Source: Gnetum montanum (lineage: Eukaryota > Streptophyta > Gnetopsida > Gnetales > Gnetaceae). From it: a DNA stretch of 64,000 bases. The notes beneath the pieces were generated by a model that saw only the letters and a list, made by a program, of their open reading frames with translations, was not told the origin of the DNA and made no database searches. The translations under genes and the position numbers were made by a program. The stretch lies in the NCBI GenBank assembly GCA_015680685.1, contig MNCI01033354.1:957647-1021646 (forward strand), in the 5' to 3' direction. Positions 55,381 through 64,000 of the stretch are shown here, piece after piece; position 1 is the first letter of the stretch; each line of letters opens with the position of its first letter.

Positions 55381-55810
55381 CTTTAGGTTTATGAGGTGAT
55401 CATGCACTTTGATGGAGCTTCAACTACCCATGGGGCTAGTGCCACTACCTTCATAACATTCTTAATTGGTGAAATCTAACCCTGCACCTATTGTTTTAAA
55501 TTTCCATGCACCAACAACATAGCAAAGTATGAGGGATTGATTAGGGGAATGATGGTAGCTCGTGACCTAGGAATCAAATGCTTAATGATTAAAGGTGATT
55601 CATAGCTTATGGTTAACCAAGTAACTGAGGTTTACACCTATAAAGTTAAACATCTGCAACCTTATCGTGACCTAGGAAAGAAATAGTTGTAACAATTTAC
55701 AGATGTTGACATCCAACATGTACCCTGAACTGAGAATACTATAGTCAATGCAATTGTATTGCTAGCCCTTAGTATGAGGTCAAATGTGTTTAGCAAGTAA
55801 TCCACTTTAA
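55381..55810 (+). pseudogene. E4 second (archaeal-type) RNase H domain
   Basis: VIMHFDGASTTHGASATTFI holds the first Asp, CTNNIAKYEGLIRGMMVARD the Glu, and IKCLMIKGDS the second Asp before MVNQVTEVYTYKV. These are the D-E-D positions of archaeal-type RNase H found only in the Tat lineage of plant Gypsy elements, and all three are kept. The end reads DIQHVPxTENTIVNAIVLLA (pattern H-I-P-R-E-x-N-x-x-A-D-x-L-A). Only TAG/TAA stops interrupt it. Its role would be completion of RNA-primer removal. Confidence 0.8.
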
Positions 55811-57140
55811 CTATGGACTATGCTATCCCCATCACATAGAGCATTAAGGATATCTTTATGGTTGTGGTTCTTACTATTCCTACAAGGGAGTGGTATGATG
55901 ATATCAAGTTTTATCTTATGCATGGTGAACCCTCAAAAGACATGACAACTACTCAAAAGGACATTGTTTGTAAATGATCAAAATAGTATGTCATTGTCAA
56001 TGATAATAGATTATGTCAACCATTCTATGATGACATATTTTTAGTATGCTTAGGCAAAGCTGAAGCCCAAATAGTCCTAGAGAAAGGTCACAAAGGTGTT
56101 TGTGGGGGACATATAGGACCAAGAGCCATGGCCTTTAAGATTATATGGCTAGGCTATTACTAGTCCTATATGGAAAATTATTATCTATGTAAGGTTAAAA
56201 CTTATGACATGTGTCAATGGCATAGCAACCTTATACACATAGCCTTGACTGAGTTACACACTACTCATATCACTTGGCTATTTCAATGATGGGGATGGGA
56301 TATCATCATACCTATAACACCTAAGTCTTCCATAGGGCATAGCTTCATCATCACCATAACTGAATGCTTTACTAAGTGGGTTGAGGGTGTTCCCCTAAGT
56401 AAGACTACATCTAAAAAAGTATGTAGATTCATTTTAGACAACATAGTAGCCCATTTTAGCATACCTATGATCATAGTCATAGACAAAAGACCATAGTTTA
56501 GTAGCCAAGAAATGAAAGACTTTTGTCATGACCTAGGCATTAAGCATTTTTTCTCATTTCCATACTATTCTCAAGCCAATGGACAAGCTAAAGTAAGCAA
56601 TAAGGATATCATAAACTTTCTTAAGAAAATGTTGAGCAATAGCAAATGCAAGTGGCATGAGTGACTTGTCCACACACTTTGGGCCTACTGAATGACATAC
56701 TAAACTACAACAAGTGTAACCCCATATAGCCTTATTGATGAGTCTGATGTCATTTTGGCTCTTGAATTGTAGGTACCATCACTCTAAGTAGCTTTATTAG
56801 ACTTCATCAATGATAAACAAAACAAAGAGGTACATATCATGGACCTAGATTTGGTGGAGAAGTAGTAGGTGCAAATACTTGCTTACATTGAGTGATACCA
56901 GGAGAGGCAGAAATAGCAACACTACCATAGCTTGGGCAAGCATAAGATTAAGGAAGGGGAGCTAGTCCTCAAAGCTGTTTGTGAGCATGTAAACAAATTC
57001 TTAGCCAACTGAGAAGGGCCTTTCCTAATCACCAAGACCTATGGAAACAAGGCTTATTGAATAGTAAATGGATTGGCCAATTCAGTCAATCATTCCTATC
57101 TAAATTCATACTACATGTAATTGACAATAATTAACAAGTG
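55811..57140 (+). pseudogene. E4 integrase remnant
   Basis: Single followable frame: GHKGVCGGHIGPRAMAFKII (His/Cys domain), WGWDIIIPITPKSSIGHSFI (first Asp), ITECFTKWVEGVPLSKTTSK, IPMIIVIDKRPXFSS (second Asp), FPYYSQANGQAKVSNKDIIN (catalytic Glu changed to Lys in Q-A-K), LVHTLWAYX and ACSVTPYSLIDES-like sequence, then KIKEGELVLKAVCEHVNKFL. Tat type by Y-Y-x-Q-A-N-G-Q-A. Loss of the Glu and the stops make it inactive. Confidence 0.8.
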
Positions 57141-57160
57141 AGCCTACTTTCCATGATTTG

Positions 57161-57308
57161 CCAAGGTCCTAAACTAGCAACATGGCCTTACAAGGTCTTT
57201 AATTAAAAACAAGGCCTACCAAGGCCTTAAAGTGGCAACATGGCCTGCTAAGGTCTTAAACTAGAAACATGGCCTGTCATGGCCTTAAACTAGCAACACT
57301 GGTAACCT
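57161..57308 (+). repeat. 29-30-bp minisatellite in the E4 3' region
   Basis: Five imperfect tandem copies with consensus aaggccttaaactagcaac followed by atggcctacc, starting at 57,161, 57,191, 57,220, 57,250 and 57,279. It lies between pol and the 3' LTR, where Tat elements often carry variable tandem repeats. Confidence 0.8.
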
Positions 57309-58317
57309 TGGTAGCCTATTTTTGTTCATTGTTCTATGGGCCATGTGCATTGTAATATGACAACATGTTTTCTTTACTTAGGTTTTCTAGTCCTCTTGGA
57401 GTTGTGCTTACAGGATAAAGTCTAGATTCATCATGGAGGTGCAACTCACTATGGTAGCAAGTCACCACGTGGTCTCGATAAGTAAGGTTTGGTGAGTTTT
57501 TCCTACCATGCCAAGAGTGCTTGTCTCATATTATTTTTGTTATCATTTATTAAGCCCAACCTTATAGCATGATTATAACCTTCTGTACCTTGGGTGATAA
57601 TGTTGACTAATGTTTGACACTCATGTACTATGGCAACACAACATACCTTTGTCACGCTCTATCGTTAAGACCATTAAGTGTAGCACATATTATTCAAAGG
57701 GAAAATCACCAAGTCCACTTGAATGTAACACATCTCATTTAGTGGGAAACCATCTATGCCATTGAATGTAATACATCTAACTTGATGGGAAAAACCAAAT
57801 CAAAACTAGCTTCAGCAAAGAAACCTAATGAAGGTTTCATCCCAAAAAAAATATAAAAATGGAAGAAGAAAATTGCCAAGAAGTTGAATGGACAATGAAT
57901 TCTAAAGGATAGATCAATGGATCGAAACATGCAAAGGGAGGAGCTAAGTAGCCAAAGAAACCTAGGAATGAGGTATTGATTCCTCAAATGCATTTGCTAT
58001 GTGAACCACACTTCAAAACATGAAGTTTTAAGTCCAAATGGAGTAACAAACATGTCTATGCCACACCATAGTCATGATGTCAACATTTGAAAATCATTTT
58101 TAACCCTTGTGATCATCTCCTCATAGCCAAATATCATCTCATCACCTATTACCCCATCATGATCTCATCCCATCATCATAAGCATTCCTGGGCATGGTTC
58201 AACACTACTTAATTAGGCACAGAGAAGGAACATTGGTGATGGACCTATAGTGATGCTTTGTATCCTTTGTTGATGTCTCTTGGATCAATCCTCCAAACAT
58301 TGACAAAGAGGAACCAA
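57309..58317 (+). other. E4 3' untranslated region
   Basis: No sustained plus-strand frame. It ends in gacaaagaggaaccaa (about 58,302-58,317), a purine-rich tract that fits the polypurine tract before the 3' LTR. Confidence 0.5.
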
Positions 58318-59043
58318 TGAAGCACCACTAGAAATTCATGGTGTAACCTTCATCTTCCAACTTGAGGCAAGGATTCATTGTAAATGTGAGATATGTAGCC
58401 CATGAGCTACAATCTTGCATACTTCAACTTTTTGGGACAAAAAAAAAATACTTTAAAAGTTGTTATTACCTCACTTCTCAAGTGGAAAAAGATATCCCAT
58501 GTCTATATTTGGGCTTGAAAAGGTTGAAGACACCTTGGGAATGACCAAAATTGGCATTTCCATGAGTTTTTGTAGGGGTATAGCCCCAACTATGCTGGAT
58601 TTATTAATTTTTATTAGTGCTATAGTAGACATGGTGCTATATTAGACATTGTGCTATAGTATATGGGAAATGGCTAGTGTAGTTACCACCAAGACCTAGT
58701 GAAAGTGCAACATTGGAACTAATGGAATTTCCATTTTTCCTATAGTGGCCAACATTGTCATTCCAAGTGTTCAACATTTTTTCAATAAAAGAGTGTGATA
58801 GCATAGTTGCAACTCTAGCATAGTTGTAACTCTAGTATAGCTATAGCTTTAGTGTAGTCCACCAAAGCTAGCATAGTAAGAATGGTGCTAGTGTAGTCAC
58901 AAAAGTCCATTTACAATTTATAGTAAATGGATGAATTTTGTCATTGTAGTCTATGCCAAACTTACTATAAATGATAACTACACTAAGATTTGATAGTTGT
59001 TGCACCTACAAATTGATGGCAATCTATCAACAATCATGGTAAT
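58318..59043 (+). repeat. E4 3' LTR, truncated by E8
   Basis: Matches 43,902 onward to about 44,640 (caacaatcatggtaat against caacaatcatgctaat), then ends at the E8 LTR. It contains the same U3 short repeats and hairpin, but the TATA, R and U5 parts are missing and should lie beyond E8, outside the window. Confidence 0.8.
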
Positions 59044-59551
59044 TGTGGGATTCCATTCTCGAATGTCATAAAAATATGATCACTTAATTTATTACATTCA
59101 TCATTTTCTTAAATAGTATAATGGAAACATCATAACTACTTAATAAATGAATTAGCTGGTAAATAAATAATTAGTAATATGTAATAGAAAAGAAAAATAG
59201 AAAAATTTTATTAATAGGAGAGAGTACTGTAATGCCCTTAGGGTTATCTTCCCATGCCACTTAAGCCTTAGAGGCAATTCAGCACTACCACCATGATTAG
59301 GCTATCTAGCCAAAGGGGTGATCAACCCCCTTCTTATCCCACTTCACTCAACTCCGATCACTTGCCTTTTTAGGCTCCACAACTTCATGTTGACATGATG
59401 TCTAAGCTTGGCCTTAAATGACATAGGTTAAATCCTTTCTTGAGAGATACATAAATAATCGTAACTTCTCATAATGATGTGCCCCTTCATTTGAAGGTTA
59501 ATTACATTATTACAATTTGTTTCCACCCTTAACAGGGGACTAGATGTTACA
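59044..59551 (-). repeat. E8 3' LTR
   Basis: 508 bp on the minus strand from TGTAACATCTAG (59,551 downward) to GGAATCCCACA (59,044). The polypurine tract aaggggggtagat is directly before its start on the minus strand. The partner LTR is outside the window. Confidence 0.7.
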
Positions 59552-59566
59552 ATCTACCCCCCTTAA
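59552..59566 (-). other. E8 polypurine tract
   Basis: Minus strand TTAAGGGGGGTAGAT, immediately upstream of the LTR start; the priming site for plus-strand DNA. Confidence 0.7.
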
Positions 59567-61000
59567 GCATTTAGCTTATCCTTGAGCACTTCCTCTATAT
59601 CCAGCTACTTAGCTGCTACTTCACTATTATGCTCCTCAGGTTCAATTTCTTTATTTTCCTCATTATCATCTATAAAAATAGAAGATTAGAAATTAGAAAA
59701 CATAATTTATTACATCAATAATAAATACAATTTATCATTAAATATCATGATGATCAAAAAGTTGGGGATAAGTACTAATAATAAACTCCCTATTTTCCCA
59801 AGTTTGCAGATCATAATTTGATCATTGAACAAGTACTTCATTGATAGTTTTATTTCATAATTTCTTGGTTCATTAGTTCTTAATTACAATGGGTTTAACT
59901 TCAAAGCTAGCAATGGATCATAATGGAAAAGTATTCTAGTCCAGCACCAATGTTACATCATTTTCATGAAATTTATTTATCAAGCTTACATGGAAAATTG
60001 GATGATTTTTTAAGGTTGCTGGAAGATTTAATCAATATGCTACTTTGTCAATTCTTTTAGAAATTTCAAAGGGTCCACAATATCTAGGTGCCAATTTAGT
60101 ATATTTTCCAAGTTTAAGAGAACTTCTAGTAGGTTTTACTCTCAATAGTACTTAATCTCCTATTTGGAATACTTTTTTAAGTTATTGTTGATTTTCATAT
60201 CCCTTATATTTATCTTGGCTAGCTTGTAAATTTTGTTTAACTCTTGTGACAATGTTTTCCATTATTTTCATTTCTTCTTCTTTCCATTCCCTTCTTAAGG
60301 TTGGATCTACCTAAGTTAGTGGTGTATAATAGTTATGTCCATATACTACTTTGAATGGTATTTGATGTATGGAACCTTGATAATTATTATTATAGGAAAA
60401 TTTTGCCAGGTGCAAGTAATTCTTCCACATTTTCGATCTACTCCCAACATAGCTTCGTAGGATATCTTTTAATGTTTTATTCACACATTTGGTTTGCCCA
60501 TCAATCTTAAGATGGCAAGTTATGCTAAATTTCAACTAGGTTCCAAGATCTTTGAAGAAAGTTTTCTAGAATTCAAATATGAACTTGGGATATCCGTTTA
60601 AGGTGATAGATTTTGGAAAACCATGTAATCAAAATACTTCACATACAAATTTTTGGGCTACTTCTTCTACTTTTTTTTGTAGATTTCAAAGCTATAAAAT
60701 GTGCCATCTTTGATAGATGATCAACCACTACCAAAATTGAGTCATTTCCATTTTTGGTTATTGGCAATCCCATAATGAATCCATGCTGACATCTTTCCAT
60801 TTCTAGGTTGGGACTTTCATAGGTTGTAATAATCCACTAGGTTTCCTCTATTCATTTTTTATTCTTTGGCATGTTAAACAATTTTTAATATATGAGGACA
60901 CATCATTCTTCATTCTAGGCTAGAAATAAGATTTTCATATTATCATATAAGTCTTAATATAACTTGGGTGTCCTGTGTATGGTACTTCATGTGCTTCAAC
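59567..61000 (-). pseudogene. E8 integrase and pol C-terminus
   Basis: Minus strand. The best piece, 60,535-60,311, reads MKFSITCHLKIDGQTKCVNK, TLKDILRSYVGSRSKMWKNY, LHLAKFSYNNNYQGSIHQIP: the core end with D-G-Q-T-E-x-V-N-R-T-L, where the catalytic Glu is Lys. Upstream fragments (60,780-60,600) include the D-x-I-L-V-V-V-D-x-x-S-K-M-A-H-F region on the minus strand (gatcatctatcaaagatggc). The C-terminal part to 59,567 is heavily broken. Confidence 0.7.
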
Positions 61001-61700
61001 AATAACCTTAGTCTCCAATTTCTTTTTGGTGTGCACACTCTTTATCCTTTCATCAATAAACTGTTAGAGATAAGTTAATATCAAGGCTTAGAGGAAATAT
61101 TGGTTAAAATCTTCTTAAAATAAGATCTTCTTTTATTTGTTCCTTAATTTCTTCTTCCATAGGGGTCGTTACCACACCTATCATCAAGTGCCACATTCAA
61201 CTATAGGCATTGGCTACTACATTTTGCTTACCAAGGATATATTTGATTTCAAAATCATATTCAGCCAATAATTCTACCCATCACCTTTGATGAGTATTCA
61301 AAATAGGCTATCTCTACAAATATTCTAAACTTTTATGATCTATTTTTAGTACAAACCTTTTTTCACAAAGATAATGTCTCCAAACTTTCAACGTATGAAC
61401 AAGCGATAGTAATTCTAAATCATGGGTTGAGTAATTTACCGTAGCTCCTCATAATTTACAAGATTCATAATATACCACTTTATCTTTTTGTCAAAGAACT
61501 GCATTGATTCCTATTCCACAGGCATCTATGGATACTTCAAATGGTAATTCTTCATCTAGAATTCTCAAAATAGGTGTTGTTGTGAGTAGCATCTCTAATT
61601 TAAGAAAAGCTTTCCTGCATTTTTCATCAAACTTAAACACACATTTTTCCAAAAAAAGGTTAGTCAATGGGGCTACCAAGGTGGAATAATCTTTAACGAA
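61001..61700 (-). pseudogene. E8 RNase H remnant
   Basis: Minus strand 61,679-61,491: MVAPLTNLFLEKCVFKFDEK, CRKAFLKLEMLLTTTPILRI, LPFEVSIDACGIGINAVL, the Gypsy connection to RNase H with its first Asp (S-I-D-A). Downstream pieces on the minus strand continue to about 61,200 in changed frames. Confidence 0.75.
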
Positions 61701-62400
61701 ACATCAATAAAAATTGGCTAAACCCAAGAAACTGTGAACCACTGTAGCATCTTTTAATTTAGGCCAATCTCGGATCACACTAACTTTTGCTGGATCTACT
61801 AATAATTCTTTCTTAGAAACTATATGGCCAAGGTATGAAACTTCTTTCTCAAAGAGCTGACATTTACTCAATTTAGCTTTTAACTAATGCTCTTTAATAA
61901 TTTCCATTGTAATTTTAAAATGTTTGACATGTTCTTCTCTCAACCTAGAATAAACAAGTATATCATCCATAAATAATATAATAAACTGATCAAGATATTT
62001 AAAAAAATATTATTAATTAATGCCATGAATGTTGCAGGTGCATTAGTTAATCCAAATGACATCACAACCAATTTGTATAATCCATACCTGGTTCTGAAAG
62101 CAGATTTTACAATATCTTTCTCCTTAATCCTTATTTGGTGATAACCTAATTTTAAATCAATCTTTGAAAGATAACATGCACCCATAAGTTGAACAAATTA
62201 TTGATCCTAGGTAAAGGATAAGTATTTTTAATCATCACTTTATTCAATGTCCTATAATTGATGCATAATATTAACGTACCATCTTTCTTTTTAATGAATA
62301 AGACTTGTGCACCCCAAGGTGATATGCTAGGTTGAATTTTCCCTTCTTCCAATAATTAATCTAATTTTCCTTTTAATTCTCTTAATTTAGAAGTGGAAAA
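61701..62400 (-). pseudogene. E8 reverse transcriptase remnant
   Basis: Minus strand. 62,352-62,152 reads [40 protein letters not shown]; 62,185-61,940 reads [53 protein letters not shown] frameshift then leads to [11 protein letters not shown] (catalytic M-D-D kept) and YLGHIVSKKELLVDPAKV toward 61,740. Chromovirus-like motifs throughout. Confidence 0.8.
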
Positions 62401-63100
62401 TCTATAAGTGGCTTTTGAAATAGGTTGTCTATTAGGAAAAATATCAATAGCATGCTCAATAGTTCTTTTTGGAGGTAGTTCTCTAGTTTCACCAAATACC
62501 AAATCTTTATATTCCTCAAGTTCTTTTGAAATCTCAATACTTGAAGATCTTTGAAATTGCGTTACTTTGACAACCAACATCATAGCACCATTTTTAAATA
62601 ATATTTTGGCTTTCTTAATGGTTATGATATGAATTTTTCTTGTTGTTCCTACCCCCCTTAGAACCTTGACCCTGTTACTGGTTGGAACTTTTAAAATATG
62701 AGTTTCAAAGTGGGTAGTAATATCAAATTTTTGTAGGAAAGATAGTCCTANAGTTGGAACTTTTAAAATATGAGTTTCAAAGTGGGCAGTAATATCAAAT
62801 TTTTGTAGGAAAGATAGTCCTAAAATTGCATCAACATAACCTAATTTAAATTCAAAGAATTCATCAATGAAAGACATGTTTTACAAAGTAAAGTTAGTTT
62901 CTCTATACCTTGTATGCTTGCTCATGGTCATTCCATCTACCTATTCTATCTTAATAATTTTCTTGGAAGGTAAACTTAATTTCAATAAATTAATTAATTT
63001 TGAAGAAATAAAGTTATCATTGACACCATTATCAATTAAAATTTTAATTTTTTACCTTTAATTGAACCTTCAAAAATTAGTAAAGTAAATTTAAATTTAC
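62401..63100 (-). pseudogene. E8 protease region
   Basis: Minus strand near 63,050-62,960: ILIDNGVNDNFISSKLINLL, the L-I-D-S-G-A-x-x-N-F-I-S signature with Ser changed to Asn, then FEFKLGYVDAILGLSFLQKF (D-x-I-L-G-M-x-W-L pattern). The frame then runs through the duplicated segment and on to the RT linker (ELPPKRTIEHAIDIFPN). The apparent 173-codon frame owes part of its length to the duplication and its N. Confidence 0.75.
62681..62822. repeat. 70-bp duplication around a single N in E8
   Basis: 62,681-62,750 and 62,753-62,822 are the same except for one T/C difference (62,715 against 62,787), separated by N and A. As at 2,718, this looks like a contig join where both ends carry the overlap. 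Confidence 0.85.
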
Positions 63101-63900
63101 GCAAACCTAATTTAGTTGATGTAGATATCATTTTTGACTATGGTGGTGGTTGGAATTTTTCCTTTATTCATGTTTGGGTTTGGTTTGATTCGTTCTTTGT
63201 ACCTTTTTTTGCAATTTTGGATAGTCTCATTTGAAATGATATTTTCCACAAACAAAACATCTTAATCCTGATACAACTCTTTTGATTGGTGTTTCCTCTA
63301 CCATTGCTTTTGGAAGGGTAGCTTGTTGAGAGTTGCTTGTTGAAGAGTAGCTTGTATCTGATTAGATTCTTCATAATCTTTAGTAATTCTGTATGCTTGA
63401 TCAACGGTTTGAGGATTATGGGCTCATGTTTGGGGACGCAGTTGAGCATGTAGTCCACCAATGAACTTTGAAGATAATTCTCCCTCATCTCATTTGTTTA
63501 CATATTGAGAAAGATCACAAGATCCCTTGTAATAATCCTCTATAGATCACCATCCTAATCTAAAGGAATCAAGTCTCATTTTACGCTCTTTGAGGAAAGA
63601 AGAAAGTACAAATTTTTACTCAAAATATCGACAAAAATTAACCTAATTTGTAATCAAACTTGAGATCTCAATCCATTCCACCATGTTGCTACAAGTGCTC
63701 TTAAATACAAGGAGACAACTTCTAAATGTTCTTGGCTTAACAAATTCAACATATCGAAGTAGTTTTTCATTGTATCAAGCCAATCCTTCATCTTGGCATT
63801 AGATCTAGGGGCTCCATCATAATGATCTAATTTTACTTTCTTGGCATGAACTTGTGTCAACTATTCTCTAGGGGGAATAAGCCAGTTCCCATATCTCTCA
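63101..63900 (-). pseudogene. E8 gag remnant
   Basis: Minus strand. 63,860-63,654 reads VKLDHYDGAPRSNAKMKDWL, DTMKNYFDMLNLL, YLRALVATWWNGL, the retrotransposon Gag (capsid) start F-x-G-x-x-x-x-x-x-x-W-L...A-x-x-W-W. A C-terminal segment near 63,290-63,180 holds a zinc knuckle start CFVCGKYH in one frame with the last Cys lost. Frameshifts lie between. The N-terminus is near 63,900 or beyond. Confidence 0.75.
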
Positions 63901-64000
63901 CCTTTGGTTTCTACTCTATGGCCTAAGGGAGGGATTTTGGTATCTTGTTGACTAATAGTTGGGGATTGATTTCAATGTGGATCCTTAGGGGAAAGTTGAT
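63901..64000 (-). other. Window end inside E8
   Basis: Continues the E8 gag or leader on the minus strand. Too short to assign. Confidence 0.4.

Larger units (their letters stand above)
43902..59043 (+). mobile_element. E4: Tat-like Gypsy element with dual RNase H and an antisense insert
   Basis: 5' LTR from 43,902; gag about 45,806-48,000; antisense block 48,100-53,650; RT, RNase H, second RNase H and integrase 53,700-57,140; minisatellite; 3' LTR from 58,318 cut at 59,043 by E8. Both LTRs start TGAAACACC/TGAAGCACC. The second, archaeal-type RNase H is diagnostic of the Tat lineage. No protease domain was found; it may have been lost where the antisense block sits. All frames carry stops. 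Confidence 0.8.
59044..64000 (-). mobile_element. E8: Gypsy element (chromovirus-like), minus strand, runs off the window
   Basis: Left (3') LTR 59,044-59,551; then on the minus strand polypurine tract, integrase, RNase H, RT, protease and gag toward the window end. It sits in the E4 3' LTR. The 5' LTR and PBS lie beyond 64,000. Frames carry stops and a frameshift in RT; the protease region also holds an N-flanked duplication. Confidence 0.8.

Noticed and set aside
57161-57308. CRISPR-like array
   Set aside because: Units are directly adjacent and imperfect with no spacers, and the context is a plant retroelement.
1-64000. Bacterial, plastid or mitochondrial origin
   Set aside because: Plant-type LTR retrotransposons, GT-AG introns, TATA/AATAAA signals and deamination-type decay point to nuclear plant DNA.

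Overview
The window looks like intergenic heterochromatin of a large plant genome, most likely a gymnosperm such as a conifer. Almost everything recognisable is a decayed LTR retrotransposon of the Ty3/Gypsy superfamily, CpG is scarce in the old copies, and reading frames stay recognisable over kilobases while carrying many in-frame stops, mostly TAG in the stretch I counted. I see no intact host gene, no rRNA or tRNA gene, no bacterial-type operon and no CRISPR array. The names E1-E8 and family assignments are my own, made from motifs without a database search. 

Layout. (1) 1-7.3 kb: a CpG-rich block without a recognised gene (about 190-1,250); remnants of a minus-strand, gene-like coding region (about 1,225-1,643 and 2,766-4,140) split by a well-preserved solo LTR (1,644-2,663) with a perfect 5-bp target duplication; then AT-rich DNA with a possible Copia-type LTR (5,578-6,578). 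(2) 7.3-12.45 kb: E6, a complete but dead minus-strand chromovirus-like Gypsy element with both LTRs. (3) 12.45-18.29 kb, resuming at 42.85-43.90 kb: E1, the oldest plus-strand element, with an LTR tail, primer-binding site, gag and pol. E1 is cut inside its integrase by E2 (18,294-42,848). E2 belongs to the same LTR family and carries a long extra ORF between pol and the 3' LTR. The 3' LTR of E2 is itself cut by E3 (31,135-42,450), an Athila/Tat-like element. (4) 43.9-59.04 kb: E4, a plus-strand Tat-like element with two RNase H domains, inserted in the E1 tail. Between its gag and RT lies a 5.5-kb antisense block (48.1-53.65 kb) that has exon-intron structure and includes a HAD/FCP1-like phosphatase domain. 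(5) 59.04-64 kb: E8, a minus-strand Gypsy element inserted in the 3' LTR of E4 and running off the window end. 

The most interesting items are these. The solo LTR contains a repeated module whose loops are conserved while its four arms change in a compensatory way, plus a 24-bp perfect palindrome next to the TATA box. E2 has a coiled-coil extra ORF, preceded in both E2 and E3 by a T-rich stretch and a G-rich purine tract. E4 carries the antisense spliced segment with captured domains. 

Functionally, E1-E8 are mobile-element units (LTR promoter and polyadenylation signals; gag for particles; protease, reverse transcriptase, RNase H and integrase for copying), and none seems able to act on its own now. 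Boundaries given as about are read by eye from similarity between LTR copies or from reading-frame continuity.
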